64,000 nt of DNA from Anisakis pegreffii. Its lineage: Eukaryota > Nematoda > Chromadorea > Rhabditida > Anisakidae. Where the stretch lies: positions 1 to 64,000 of the forward strand of contig JAPYMA010001310.1 of assembly GCA_035041965.1 (NCBI GenBank), written 5' to 3'. The notes beneath the pieces were generated by a model. The model was not told the DNA's origin, did not search any database, and saw only the letters and a list, made by a program, of their open reading frames with translations. Of the stretch, positions 1 to 28,755 are shown in pieces (position 1 is the stretch's first letter; every line of letters starts with the position of its first letter). The translations under genes and the position numbers were made by a program.

Positions 1-852
1 TTATTATCATTAATATTATTATTCATTATTGTAATTAAAAATTACCACTACTATTATTCATTTTTATTGTTATCACCATTATTATTAATGTCATCAATAC
101 CATTATTACATATTTATTATTATTATTATTATCACAGTAACACTATTGTTATCATTATTATGCACAAGTCAAAGCAAAAATAATTCGTTTCATTCGTTTT
201 AATTTATTTCACATCAAAATATATCAAAATTTATCAATATCAACACAGCATAATAATAATAACAACAACAAATTCATGATAATAATGATAATAATAATAA
301 CTGTAATAACAATATTAATGAACATTAATAATAACTACAACATCAATAATAATAACAATAATGGCAACTGCAGTAATAATAACATAAATAAAACAATAAT
401 AATAATAATAAAAACAATAACGACAATACTAACAATAAAAACATCAAGAATTGCATCAACGAAAATAATAATAATGTTAATAACACCTCCCTCCTCCTCA
501 ATCCACCCAACTCAACTTAAATATATACAAATCATATCAAAATTAATTGATAATTCCAGAAAATAAAAATAAGGCCATACAATACAACAATAATGATGAT
601 CAAAATTCACAATTATAATATTAATTTAAAAGATATATAAAAAATAACAATAAAACTAAAAAATACACATTACTTCATGACAATATTAACTCATTTTTTT
701 CATTTTCATACAAAATTTAGTGTGATCACCCATTTCATCAATATTAAACAATAATAATAATAATTTACGACATAATTATACATAATAATAAATAATAATT
801 ATTATACATAATAATATATAACAATAAATAACATACATAACAATAATAAGAA
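1..852. other. AT-rich low-complexity flank, no gene seen
   Basis: The stretch is dominated by TAA/AAT/ATT runs on both strands. A 96-codon open frame at 276-566 encodes almost only Asn, Ile and Thr and is explained by the triplet repeats. It probably includes the 3' untranslated region of the NFI gene, which ends at 853 on the minus strand. I see no other gene, RNA or ordered repeat. Confidence 0.7.
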
Positions 853-3800
853 CTAACGTCTATTACTCGACGACCCACCACCACTACTACTACTATTATT
901 GCCACTCTCCAAATTCAAATTCCCGCCCGCAACTCTCGCAGCCACATTCCCCCCTGTCGCAGCACTCTTCCTGCTGCTCGACGATAGCCCTTCCACTCCC
1001 TCCATGCCCGCACCACTCGATCTGCAACATTACAATAATAACAATAACTACTGCAACATTACAATAATAACAATAACTACCGTAATATCTGTAATACTAA
1101 TTAACTATATCTACACACTATAATAAAATGCACGCACCTTGTATGTACCCTTTGCGAAACAATTCTTCCGTTGTCTCCATTATTATTATTATTCCCTCCT
1201 TGCTCTGCCTTCATCTCGATATCGTTATTATCATTGGTTGATATTTGCTGTGATGTCGTCGCCATATTTACATTATTATTATTATTTGTAGCCGCAATCC
1301 TTGCACTCTGATTTCCTGATGCTTGCTGCTGACTCGGTGAATCTGATGTCGATGGCATTACGAATGTTGCCCTGAACCAATTTTATTTATTATTACACAT
1401 TATATACTATTAATATACATAAATGTCATTTTAAATTATTAATATACATATAGCTCACCTCGCTGGCAATTGTATATAACTGGTAGTGCCGTCTCTATTT
1501 GATTGTACCAATATTCTCCTGCAACACCTTCCTATTAGCCACGCCCCAAATACTGCGTCTCAAAATGCCAAATCAATTCTGCCAAACAACTCACTTCATC
1601 ACTGTGCCCGATCCACTCGCCGGTGTCGCACATTGACCAATGCTACGCCTACTTTCTCCTGACGCTCCGCCACCGCCTCCTGACATGGACGTTGGCGTTG
1701 TTGACGATGATAGATCTCTTTTGATATGTACCACATGTATCGGTTGTTGCTGAGAGCCGAGCAGACGCGTACTTACTTGGCCACGCCCATCTGCGCCGCC
1801 GCTTTGGCCGATTGCTCCACCACCGCTCACCAGCTGGTGAATTTCCTCGTTTAAACTGCCCGCGCTGTCCCGCGACGCGTGCCTTCTGCGTTTTTCCAGC
1901 GGTTCACCCAACTTAAAATAATAAAAAATCTAAAATAACTACAATAATAACAACGACAATAAATAAAAGCAATAATGAAAACAACAACAATAACACTAAA
2001 CCAACCCCAAAACCTGAACCACTCACCTCACTATTCATTCTCTGATATCTGCTCCCACTGCCACTATTGGCATTCTGACCCACCGTCACCATCGCGCCCA
2101 CGTGTGGCGTAACACCACCACCCGACGCAGAATAACAGTTCTTCGACATCACTAAATAACATCGATTAATTATAATAATAATAACAATAATAAACGCAAC
2201 TATACAATAATGATCAATAACAGTATTACCTTGCCCATGCATTCCACCCATTTGATGATGCTGCGTCGCCACTTGGGTAGCCCCTCCCACATGATGCGTC
2301 GCGCCAGCCGCGTGCGTTGCACTCTGCGGATGTGCTACCCTGACCATTTGAATATGATGTGATGTCTGATGTCCCATCTGATGCTGCGTCGGCGGCTGCC
2401 CAATCGTTGTTACTGTTCCCGTTGGATCGCTACCAACAGCTGCTGCTGGGTTGTGTTGAGTGCGGTTGTGGGTGGAGCCTCCGTGTTCTGCCGCCGCGAG
2501 CGCGAGCGTGCTGTGCTGCGGGGGCGGCGAATCGATCTGCACGAAATCCGAAGGACTATGCCAGTCGCCGAAATCACTGTAAGGCTCCTCTTTATGCGGT
2601 ATAACTCCCCGCGGAATATGCACCTGGCCATTCACCATTGTTAATATCGATGCTGAAACATTACAACAATAATCATATTCGATCATAATCAAAAGCATAA
2701 TCATGATCATAACCGAAATCATGATCATGATCATAACCGAAATCATGATCATGATCATAACCAAAATCAAAATCATGATCATAATCAAAATCCTGATCAT
2801 AATCCACCCTAATTGTGATCAATACCATGACCACAATCGCAATCGCAATCAAAAGCACGATCACAAAAACAATACCAAACTACAAAAAATACAAGCTACA
2901 AAACACAAACTACAAAAAGTCAACAACTCACGCCTCGTCAACGTCTTCAGCTCATACGCCGTGAACACTCCCGTTCCCCAAATGCCCTCATTCGCCGGCA
3001 ACCCGTCCGAATCTAAACAATAAAAATAACAATAAAAAACAATAACATTACAACACAAAAACAGGCCACGCCCACCTTCATTAGCCACGCCCCCCTCTTC
3101 CTCTTGAATTCTCTGGATTTCCGGATTCGACGTATGTATAAAATTCGCCAGGAACAGGTCTAATTCCCTGACCGCTATGCTGATATGATACGGATTGACG
3201 CACAGCCCTGGGTACAGACACTCAGCGCACTTCTCCAGTCTCTCGCCGTCTGTACTCTCCAACGGAATGCCCTGCAATCTCACCCCATTATAAAAATACC
3301 ACAAAATACAGCACTAAACCCACCTTAAACAGAATCACCATCACCAAATCCAGTCTCCACACCTTATCGGCCTGTCTCAAGCAGTCAATCCTCCTCATTT
3401 TACCCTTCTGATCCGGATTCGACAACACGCAAATCGCAGGCCGCTGCCCGGTCACGCTCAACACGAAGTCTTCCCTACACTCCGGCTGGATGTCCTTTCG
3501 CAGTTTGCCCAACAACCGTCCCGCCCACTTTTGCTTCACCTCGCTGCGTTCGCCCTGCAATAATAATAATAATAGTAATAATAATAATAACAACAATAAT
3601 AACAATAATAATAATAACAGTAAATATTTAATTCCCAGCAGTAAATAATGAAACCGAACCATCAACTCCTCCTTAACCAACTTCTCTTCCTCCACTGTCA
3701 TTCTCTTCTCATTTCGTTTTGTGAATTTCCTCTTCGTGGCCTGCAGATTGAACCAAACGTAACTGAATTCCTTCACGTATGGCAAGAGCGCTTCTACGAA

Positions 3801-4053
3801 CGGGTGAAATTCGTCCTGAAACGATTACTTTTACCGTATTACTTATTACAATAATTATAATAATGAATATCATAATATATAATATTAATAATAAATAATG
3901 GTAACAACATCGATCAGTACAATTGAAATTTGCTCACACCGATTTCAACACTATAATAATAGTAACTGCATTGATACCACAAATAAATAACCACATTAAA
4001 GTACGAAAATAATAACAATAATAAATGAACAGCAATAAATGAAAACGCACCAT
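853..4053 (-). CDS. NFI: Nuclear factor I (CTF/NFI) transcription factor, 10-11 exons
   Basis: Sequence-specific DNA-binding factor acting in the nucleus as a dimer. Exons in transcription order: 4053-4051 (start ATG directly followed by GTGCGT, tentative), 3815-3660, 3554-3324, 3271-3076, 3012-2932, 2652-2230, 2151-2027, 1911-1595, 1518-1459, 1371-1138, 1021-853; phases agree, about 664 aa. The first full exon opens [17 protein letters not shown] and the next two carry [33 protein letters not shown] and [12 protein letters not shown], which are NFI DNA-binding-domain signatures. The rest is a low-complexity activation region rich in Gly, Ser, Gln, His and Asn; [14 protein letters not shown] matches the conserved segment after the domain. 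The donor at 3660/3659 (ATG then GTTCGG) is poor but gives the expected protein junction. The start codon is the least certain point; the family normally begins with a very short first coding exon. Confidence 0.93.
1022..1079. repeat. 29-base direct duplication over a 3' splice site
   Basis: CTGCAACATTACAATAATAA plus nine further bases occurs twice head to tail (1022-1050 and 1051-1079). On the minus strand each copy begins the last NFI exon's acceptor (TTGCAG), so the acceptor is duplicated. The nearer copy gives the exon start at 1021; using the farther one would add sequence from the repeat. Confidence 0.85.
2690..2815. repeat. 24-base tandem repeat in an NFI intron
   Basis: Units of the form ATAACCGAAATCATGATCAT repeat with a 24-base period and decay into CATGATCATAAtC-type variants. 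They lie inside the NFI intron between exons 3012-2932 and 2652-2230. The Asp/His/Tyr-rich minus-strand open frame here is a by-product of the repeat. Confidence 0.75.
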
Positions 4054-6825
4054 GATAATCGTTGATTATTGTGTTGCATATAGCCGATTTGATTACTGAA
4101 ATTCAATAATAATATTACTATAACGCACCAACAGTAATAATAATAATAACTCAACATTTCTAATCACAACACTAATAATCATAATACAGAGCGATCCTCT
4201 ACTGAAAGCAAGCAATCCACTACAATTATCACCCAATCCATATTACATTTACCAAATATTTCATAAACGAACAAATAAATTAAAAATTTCCATCGCATTA
4301 ACCGTCCAAATTTTACGCTTTGGGAAAGATAACGTTGGTATTTTTCGATTATTTTCCATTTACGATAAATTCTTTTGTGGAGTTCTATGGAATGCATCGG
4401 GAATTTTTAATAGAAATTGAAAGTTTATCGGCAAAACTTGGCTTCCAGACAAAAACATTTCAAAATTTGGCACCGTCCACCAGAAAAAATTGGCCCCAAA
4501 ACAAGAACAGACTCAGCGCGCGAACGATCTTCTTAAGACTGAAACTGGCAAGCACGCGAATTTGCGAATGCACGCGTTACTTGTTGTTGAGCACAATTGT
4601 GAGAGAGTGCGCGTGCGCTTTCGTCGCAGGACCAATACGTATTGATAAAGCGGAGATAGAAAGATGGCTGTAACGAAAACATCGCATTTAGCGCGCAGAC
4701 GCAGAAGAGACGCAGACAGTGAAAGATAATTGATTCAAAACTGACGACCGCAATGTATCCGTCAGCGAGAACACCGTGTTTAGCACAGCAACGCACGAGA
4801 GACGCAGACAATGAAAGTTTCATGTGCCTGGAATTTTCTGCTACCAAGTGTTTCTTGCGCTCACGAATGCGAATTCAAATCCTTTCGTGCCGAGACCCAA
4901 CCAACACATCTTACAGCTCAATTGCGCTCGCATTCTCCCCCGCAGACAAATTCCGCCTTAAACCTGCTAAAATTTCCCGCAGCGGATAAAATATTGCCCG
5001 GGTAAAATAACACATCAATGATAAACACAAAACATGGTGATATATCAATAATGAACAACACATTTATTAAAATCAAATCAAAATATTAAGCTGCTAATGT
5101 CAATACCTCTATGATACCCCGGCAAAACCACCCGCAGCGGGTAAAATATACAATAAGAGTAACAGATACAGTTCACACTATATGAGCAAGCATGAAATAT
5201 CGTGAAGAAACGCATAATCCATGTTCAAATAATGCATGATCCATGCTCAAATCGTGCATGATCCATCCCATCACCAAAACATTCAAACAGCACCAAAAAT
5301 GCCTCGCAGATGTCTCTAATCGCCTCAAGACATCCTGTGCTGCCCTCAAGTCAATTCGGTTGCTCTTTTCATAAAACTCTCTCCCTCCTCCATCCGGGTC
5401 ATACCTCATCTCTCTATCTCTGATCATCCTCATATCCCAAACTCTTCTCACAAATCCTCTATCCAATTCGGATACTCCATCAGAATGACCTCTAACCTCG
5501 CCTCTCCAGCTCTAGCATCTCCTACACTCTCATCACATTTCTCGTCATCTCTCCGCCTTATCGCCCTCTTATCAACTCGTTATCACTAACCCACTGATAA
5601 CTGCCTTCTGATCAGTTATATCTTGATCTGTGGGTTTTCTCTGATCACATACATATCGATATCCGATCAGACCAATCATTATACTATAACAAAAGATCAT
5701 AAATAATCTTATTATAACAATAAACAATAATAAACTCGTATGTCCTTTGAATGATATCTACTCAAAGATATCCCATCCCGCCCTTCCCATGACTACTTCC
5801 GTTTCATTATTGCTTATGGTCATGTCATATCACTCCTATTCACCCTTTTCCTTTTACTTATTATTATTCCAAATTATTTAATATTATTATTTTAAATAAT
5901 ATTTATTTAAATACAGTTCTTCCTGAATTCATTTTTATCCAATAAAATATCTGTGATAATTATAATTATTAAGCGTTATTTATTACACCAACCCTATCAC
6001 TATCATTCTTTTACTAATTTATTAATTACTTTGATATTCATTTATTTCGATTCATTTTCAGAATTTTTAATTAATTCTACTATAGTATATTATCAAAATA
6101 ACACCCACCTCACCATTGTCGTTGTCCACTTCCACAATATTTACCATAAAATGTAACTTCGAATTTTCCCATAGAATATTCACCAAAATAATTCCACAAT
6201 ATTTACTATTTGTCGAATAACATTTGCATATATGAATACAATAACGTCATATTTAGCATATACATACCCAAACCACACCATTTTAAACGTCATCTCGTAG
6301 CAATATCACCCTTTAACCTATACGTCCTAAATTAATGACAAATTATAAATAACCTTATCACGATAACAATTATAATTACGCGATATCAATATCAATAATA
6401 ATAATTAATAACAACAACCAAATTCCTAATCACTATAAACCATTCAAATCAACCTAAAATTACGAATCCTTAAAAAATCAATATAAAATGACAAATCCTA
6501 AAATACAACAAGACCCACAAAACAGCTCTACCAACACATCACCCACCCACACAACACAATCCGATCCAGCAAAACACTCGACCGCACCAAACGACTGCAA
6601 ACCACAACAATGACAATAAACCACTTCAATTCTTAACATATACCCGTCTGTTCCCGCCAACCGGCTGGTCGCCCGCCTTCAATCGATCAATACAATTCAA
6701 TTGATCACATTTTGATCTATCACAGATCAATTTTATCGCGATCGCACCAAATTTCCATTCAAAATCACTCCACTCCAATTCAATTGATCTTCATCGAAAC
6801 CTTATCAGCTTGTCTAAACCCTACT
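4054..6825. other. Intergenic region between divergent NFI and AP-2 genes
   Basis: No exon with conserved coding could be recognised. 4300-5000 is richer in GC and CpG than its surroundings and may hold the NFI promoter and 5' exons. It contains two copies, 90 bases apart, of a roughly 40-base segment around GAGAGACGCAGACA (about 4687-4726 and 4777-4815). 5216-5266 holds short repeats of CATGATCCATGCTCAAAT. The open frames are short and show no domain. Confidence 0.55.
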
Positions 6826-6861
6826 TTATCACTACTGATAACACCTTATCAGTAGTGATAA
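6826..6861. promoter_or_regulatory. GATA-motif perfect inverted repeat upstream of AP-2
   Basis: TTATCACTACTGATAA (6826-6841) and its exact reverse complement TTATCAGTAGTGATAA (6846-6861) are separated by CACC. Each arm has two GATA-type cores, so four sit within 36 bases. The nearest gene start is AP-2 at 6968. GATA-factor binding is inferred from the motif; it could also be a small hairpin or the remnant of a mobile element. Confidence 0.65.
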
Positions 6862-6967
6862 CACCATATCACCACCAAACACAGCAATTACCACAATAAC
6901 ATTAAATTATACAATATCTATAATAATATACAATAATAATAATAATAATAATTCAGATTCATTCTCA

Positions 6968-9189
6968 ATGTACTCTAACACAGCGCCTAGCAGCCCATCG
7001 CAGTTCACCACTCAAATGCAACCGCCCAGGAAAAGAAGGTTATTAACAATAATAATAAAAAATATAATAAACAACAATAATGATAAAAATTCAGCTGTCT
7101 CCGTGACGAGCACGAATCCAAAGAGAATATCGACCCTCAGAGACCCGTCGAATCCAATAATGCACCTTCTAACACTGCTACCAGCAACAGTTCATTTCGC
7201 GAACAACACTTCACCTTATTAAGTAATATTATTATAAATAATAAATATTATATATAATAAATAATAAACACAATGACAATACATAACAAAAATACAGGTA
7301 AAAGTCAACGTATTGGCTTCCCAATGACGTCATACTTCCAACACCCTGGAATGGATCCCTCCTTCTACAGGCAATACGCTACTTCACAACAGGTAAAACA
7401 ATAATAATAAATAAATATATATACAATAATAAAATATAAATATTATATATATATATATAATTAATATACATAATTCAGCATCCCTTCTTGACGGGTACAA
7501 CTCAAGAAATGTGCTTCACCTTCCCGTCCAGCGCAAATCAATCCGAACAGGATTCAGGATTCCAATCGGTATATTTATTATTATATATATTATTTATTAT
7601 ATTTATTATTATACATATTATTTATTATTATATAATAATAATCATTACTAAAATAAAAATTACAGGACCTAAGCAGTCTGAACATTACATCACAATCATC
7701 CTCCTCCACCAGTATGTTGGACAGTTTTACAGGTATACAATAACAATAAATATTACATCAAAAAATAATTAAGCCCCGCCCGCATTCAACCTGAAATTAA
7801 TTTCAGGCTCTTCGAACGCCATATTCGGCCCAGCCGGGGCCATAGGCATAGGGGTATCTGCGGAATCACCATTATTGTTCACCACCAGCAGTGCTCCAGT
7901 CTCTTCGAAGATGTTCAAGGTGGAGTTACCCCCGGACGTATCGCCCCAGCAGGAATTCTGCAAGACACCCTCTCGTACCGCACTTCTGACCTCAAAGCAG
8001 CTCTCCGTGTCCATCGGCGAGATACACCGCCGAATATACGGACCTGAAATGCTGAATATTTCCATTTTGGGCGCTTATTTGAGGAAGTAAGTCACTATTT
8101 TTGAATTTTTCAAAACTTTTAAAATTATTTTTATAAAATATTTATTGTATAACTATTAAAGAGCTAAAGAGAAAAGTGGAGGCAAAGCACTACGCGATGA
8201 ACTGAAGCAATACGGCATGAATCTACCCTCGGGACGTCGTAAAAACGGTGTTGCAACAACGTGGACGTGCTTCGTTGAAGGTTTGATAACAATTATATAT
8301 AGTAAATAATAAAAATAACGAAAAATACACAGAAGAGACACAACAAATGGCGATCGATCTCGATGACACTACACGTCGTCATTTCCCCGTTCGGAACTGT
8401 GCCCAGACCCTACTGAAGAGACTCTCTTCAATCGATGACCCTCACAATCTACTACTTATGATCGATAATACCAGGTTATTGTTATTATACTTATATATTA
8501 TTAATACGTATATATTAATATATATATATATTATTAATATACATAACTGCAAAAGATATTCCAGAAGGATTTTGGGTGAGCTGTCGCAGATATTCCGCGA
8601 GGACAAGAGCCCGATCCACGGACGCGAAATGAGCACACCAACTCTGGATAAACCACTCCAACACGGCTTTTATAATTTCTCTTGTGTATGTTCTTATTTA
8701 TTATTACATATTATTATTGTATATATAACTGTTTATTATTATTTAAAATATTATTTGCTAAAATTATTTTTTTTTAAATTTCAGGTCACACACGGCTTCG
8801 GAATGCCCGCTTATATAGCTGCAACCAATGTTATTCAGTCCGTACTGGATGCGTTGGCTCAGGAGAACGCAATGCTATTGGGACAGGTCAGCGCTATATT
8901 TATACAATAACAATAATAATAATCAATATATATTTAATAATAACAATAATATTCAAATATAATATAATAAATATATCACAAAACAAAAAATATTAAATAA
9001 TAAAAATATTAGATACAAAATATAATAAATATAACACAAAACAAAAACGATCCTAATCACTTACAGAGACCCAACCCAGTCGGCTTCTACACCGGCATCG
9101 ATCCCAGCCTGCCACCCGGCTCTGTCAATCCAATGACGGCTCCCACTGCCACCGCGCCGCCCGTGTTCACGTCCACCCCATATCTTTAA
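6968..9189 (+). CDS. TFAP2: AP-2 family transcription factor, 11 coding exons
   Basis: Nuclear DNA-binding factor that dimerises through a helix-span-helix. Exons: 6968-7038, 7095-7222, 7298-7392, 7479-7568, 7666-7732, 7807-8086, 8162-8280, 8333-8474, 8565-8685, 8785-8886, 9067-9189; all phases agree, giving 445 aa ending in TAA. The N-terminal half is Ser/Thr/Pro-rich activation sequence. From about residue 240 the family's basic region appears (AYLRKAKEKSGGKALRDEL, then GMNLPSGRRK), followed by the dimerisation region (ELSQIFREDKSPIHGR, VTHGFGMPAYIAATN). Mapping is unambiguous from conservation. A 5' untranslated exon is likely because a TTCAG acceptor-like sequence lies just before the ATG. 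The element TGACGTCA at 7325 lies inside coding exon 3. Divergent from NFI. Confidence 0.94.
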
Positions 9190-12100
9190 ACCACTCACGT
9201 ACACGACACTACTTGAATTACTATTGCCATTGTATTTTCATGTACTTATTATTATTATAATCACATATTCTTTAAAATGATTTATATACTCAACGAGCTT
9301 AATTGAAACTTGTAGATATTATTATCATTGCCATTTCATTCATTCTATTCATATTATCGAGCTTACATTCTTGTTTGTCATTCTTATTAATTATTATTAT
9401 TATATCACTCTTGTTATTATTAATTACTATTATTACTGTTATTATTATTGTTATTAATTATTATTATTACCTATTTTGTGTATTGAATCGTAATGTTGTA
9501 TGTGCCTTCGTATATTCGAGCTTCTGTTTACTATTTCCATTATTATTATTATCATCATTTTATCACCATTCCATTTGTACGTTTCTCTGAATCGTATCGT
9601 TTTCTTAAAAAACACTTGTTTACTGCACTATTTCACTTCGTTCTTTTCCTCTTTTGCGTCTCTCAAATTCCTATAATATTTTCTGAAAAAAAGATATTGT
9701 ATGTGCTTATTTATTAGAAGAAATGACCGTTATATGGGGTGTATCTATTAATAAACATCGCAACAAAATGACTCCAGTAATAATAAATATTAAAAATATA
9801 CAATAAAAATAACACTAAATAACAGCAATAAAATGCGCAATGAAGCGCGACCCCGGCCACTCTCTCTATCCAACATTCATCTTTTCTTGTCTAACCGACT
9901 CCTCAAATTCCACACACACTCCCCTCCCATCCCCTACCTCCAAACAGAATTCTAAAACCAAATCCATTAATCCAATGAGCCCAATCTGTCCAGGACCTCT
10001 CTCTCCATCTCAATCTCCTCTCTAACTGTCTGGCACTCTCTCCGCATATCGATTACTCTTAATTTATCTCAAAAAAATCGCCTCATTTTCAAGAAAACTG
10101 GAACAATTAATCTAATTCTCTCATTTTCACACACTCTCTAACACATCCTTTCTTTCTCTAACCCTCCGCTTCCCTCATACAAAATGAAGTGAACAAGCCC
10201 CGATCCATAAATCGAGACATTTTACATGAAATAATATATCATAATCTCCATATATTTATATAAATATACACCAAATAAACTCTCTGAAAATCACGCACTA
10301 TTTTCCACTTCTTCTCTGTTTCTCCGTTTCGCTCGTTCTCCCTCTCCGTCTTTCTGTGTCTGTTCTCTCTGAAATCCCTGCAAAACATCGCTCTGTTTCT
10401 GCACTGCCAAATCTAGAAATTAAACGTGAAATATTGATCTTTGCAGTGCTCTCTATCTCTGCGCTCTCTCCCAATCAATTATCTTTATCCACCCACAAGG
10501 CCCCGTCCCTTAGGCTATCATATCCATATCCATAGCCACAAGCCTACTTATTCTCTCTCCTCACATCTGTCACCCACTATCGAGAGAAGACATGAAAAGC
10601 ACCATGAAATACCACTAAAATAACCCGGGAAAAGAAAAAAGACGCCAGAAATAACACTATAAGTGCCGAGAAAAGAAGAAAAGTCAATGAAGAGATGAAA
10701 TAATCCAACTTGTCACATCTTCCATCCAACCACCACCACGATCCATAAAGAGGCTCGCCAACAAGAGAGCACAAATTGCGTGCTAACATATCGCTAGAGA
10801 AACAAACAAATCACTTGCACTCTGCAAAAAGATAGTCATTATCGAGAGATGCAGATATCGCAACAAAAAAGTACAGCATCAATATTATCTCAAGGATGCA
10901 TCAACCTAACGCATGCTCTCCTATAATGCCGTCCTCCTCCCGAATCTATAGTATTTTATTTACATCAGTCAGCTAAACGTCCGTTCGCATTGCCTAAACT
11001 TATTCATTCTAGTCAATGCTCCGGAGCCTTATCCCTCCAGCTCCAAGCTCCAGTCCAGATCACCCCATATATCTTCGTTGAATAGCTTTCTGCACCCTGA
11101 GGTCATCCATCTCCTTTCGTATATCAATGCAACCCTTTCGAATACCAAAACCCTCCTAGACTCACCCCAGACCTTTTATTATTTCTTTATTACTATTGTT
11201 ATCGCAATTTCTCTTCACTATTATTATTATTGTTATAATTATTATTATTGTTATTGTTATTCTGTCTATTGTTTACATATTTCAATGTTCGATATTTATT
11301 ATTATTATTATTATCGCAGGACAAAATAATGATAATAATAACAAGATAACGATAAAATAAATCCGAGAAAATTTCACCTAAATTAACTGTCAAATGTAAA
11401 CTGTCGTAAAAAATTATGTCTCTCATCAAAATCCATACTAAACCTCTTCGTAATTTTCTCTGGGCTCTCTCATTTACATACTATGATATCAATCGCACTT
11501 CAGTTTCATTCAATATTGCTATTATATGCCCCAGCACGCTACGGGTTTGTTCAGTCCGCTTAACAGGGTGCGACTATATGTCCCCGTAGGTGTAAATGGC
11601 GGACGGAATCTGCCCGTGGGAGTGCTTCTGTCCGCTAATTTTAATCAAGCTTATGCCCTTCGAGCTGTCAACAACTAGTAGCTCACGTCAACCCTAACCA
11701 CTCCGCTTTACAAATATTATCTTCATGACCAGAATGACGTCATTATCGCTCACACCACAATGACGTCATATGACGTCACTTATCAATTCATCTATCCGTC
11801 TACCCAGAAAATAATCACAAACACACTAACCAAAAACACTTTCCTCCTGCAACTAACACATCATATTATTCCGAACACAAATAATATCCACCTCTTAATC
11901 GTGTCTAATTCCAATTCATTAAATTATTCAATATTATTAATGTTATTACTATCAATATTTATTATAAATAATCCTATTCATTAATATGATAATTGCACCT
12001 ATAACACTTTAAAGCTGTCATATACCCAGTCGTATTGAAATATTCGCACTTGTAAATAATTGATGTAATATGATCATCTCTTATTATTATTGTTATCATT

Positions 12101-12367
12101 GCTATTATTATTTTTATTATGAAATATTTTGTATTATTGTACATTTATTATTATTATTACCGAAAACACGCAGTAATTATTAATAAATAATGAAAAAATT
12201 TCAGAAAATTCAACCGATCCCAAAAAATTGAATCAATAAAACACTATTTTATTCCATTGAATCTAGTCAAACGCAATCGAAAAAATTGCGGGAACTCAAA
12301 TTCAAACCTGAAAAATTCGACAGCCCAAAATCATCGTTGACGCAGCCCAAAAGCCGTTCGCGCCAGG
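9190..12367. other. Intergenic region upstream of the kinesin gene
   Basis: The first part is AP-2 3' untranslated sequence and ATT/TAA triplet runs. 9840-10800 is CT-rich, with many TCTCTC and CCACTC tracts. I see no conserved coding exon; the open frames are composed of these repeats. Three TGACGTCA elements stand at 11735, 11761 and 11771, listed separately. The kinesin promoter probably lies in the last kilobase. Confidence 0.6.
11735..11778. promoter_or_regulatory. Cluster of three TGACGTCA (CRE-like) sites
   Basis: Perfect TGACGTCA octamers occur at 11735-11742, 11761-11768 and 11771-11778, about 600 bases before the kinesin start codon at 12368, and a fourth at 12491 lies in its first intron. 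The octamer is the consensus for CREB/ATF bZIP factors. Binding and a role in kinesin expression are inferred only from motif and position. Confidence 0.6.
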
Positions 12368-27198
<14,831 letters not shown>

Positions 27199-28755
27199 TT
27201 AGGGCTCCGAACGGGTTCTCTGTTGGCTCCGGGGAGTCACTGAAGCTACTGAAAAGTTACAAAACGGCTCCAATCGGGCTCCGGCCTAGAAACGGAGCCC
27301 AACATGCCAACACAACGCATCGCAGCACAGCAAAACAACAAAATAAAACAAACCGGGTGTCACAATCGCTAATCTCCAAACAATTCCACTTTCTTCCTCT
27401 GTCGTCTCCTCATATCTCCAAAGCTGCACCACCTTTTTTCGTCTTTTTCTCTGCCCCAGAAAGCTGTATCGAGCGCCAGCCACGCCACGTTTGCATCTCC
27501 GGTTTCGTTTGCATCTCTGCCTGTCTCCATTCTGCACGAACTATTTTTTTCGGCGCAGTTATGATTGTCAAGTTACGCCCGCCGTATGAATCTCTCTCCT
27601 GGCCACCACCATCATTACACCAGTGTTACTTTCTTTTTTTCTCCAATTCTCTCTCGCTACCGTTATCACTACTATTTGTTAATAATATTCATTCATTGTT
27701 ATTTGCTATTATTATTATTGTAATATTAAATCAATTTGTATTTATCTCTGATCTCTCTCATTATCGCTTCCGCTTTTTACGTCATTCCATTGTGATTATT
27801 TATTATTACTAATAATATTCATCACGTGGGCGTGCGCGCATACGCGTACGCGTGTACCACTTCTCATTATTTATTGTTCTTTACCATTACCGTTATTACT
27901 ATTATTATTACTATTTAATATTACTGTTACAATTTATTATTATTTGAAATCCCGCGATCTCCACACATCACAGAATACCGCAGATCCGGATAAACCCCGC
28001 CCACTTATCAATAAGCCCCGCTCCGTTGTTGTCTCTCATCTTTTCCTTTTTTCTGTTCCGTCTCTCGTGATTACCATGCAAAATTGGTTGCTATCGTCGA
28101 TTGTTTCGACACGATAATAATGATATTATTACCATTATTAATTATACTACTTAACCATATCTCTGACCGTCTGTCCCTCTTCATTCTCCACAATATATCT
28201 GTAATATACAATCCAGCCACGTCATTACCAATGATATTAATAAATAATTTATAAACTGTGTACGCACGCGTTTAATGCACTCGCAAGGTCATATAAAAGC
28301 ATGAAATTATCAATTTAAGGTCGTCGAATATCACAATTATCAAAAATGACAGTAATACTAAATATAATGACAATAATAATAAACAACAGTACTAAACGCA
28401 AACACAACAACGCAATGCCCCCACTGCAATACCAATAATAGCACCACCATACACACTCAAACCAAAATTATGCTGCATCGCGACAATATGCAATACGATC
28501 ATCGTATCAAATTAAAACCTAACGCGAACATTATCAATAATAATAATAACAATAACAATAATAATAATAATAAACAAACAGACAAACAAATAATAATAAC
28601 CAAACTCACTGAATTGCTCGATCCGAACACTCTCACAATTCATATTCTCTATCACGCCAATTACTCAATCTCATCGAATCCAATTGAATAATCAAATAAA
28701 TATTCAAAGTAATCCACTGGCACATATACATCTACATAATAAACCCTTTAAGTCT
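27199..28755. other. Region between the 3' ends of convergent kinesin and SLC35D genes
   Basis: Both flanking genes end here, so most of it should be 3' untranslated sequence. 27199-27800 is mixed-composition with CT-rich tracts; 27900-28700 is AT-rich with AAT runs. A 208-codon plus frame at 27186-27812 overlaps the kinesin stop, has no domain and biased composition, and is rejected as a gene. No RNA gene was recognised. Confidence 0.6.

Noticed and set aside
276..566. 96-codon open frame
   Set aside because: Composed almost only of Asn, Ile and Thr from AAT/ATA triplet runs; no domain.
2359..2644. Plus-strand frames of 81 and 91 codons
   Set aside because: They are antisense to a well-supported NFI coding exon and have no family features.
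2673..2864. Asp/His/Tyr-rich minus-strand protein
   Set aside because: It is a translation of the 24-base repeat inside an NFI intron.
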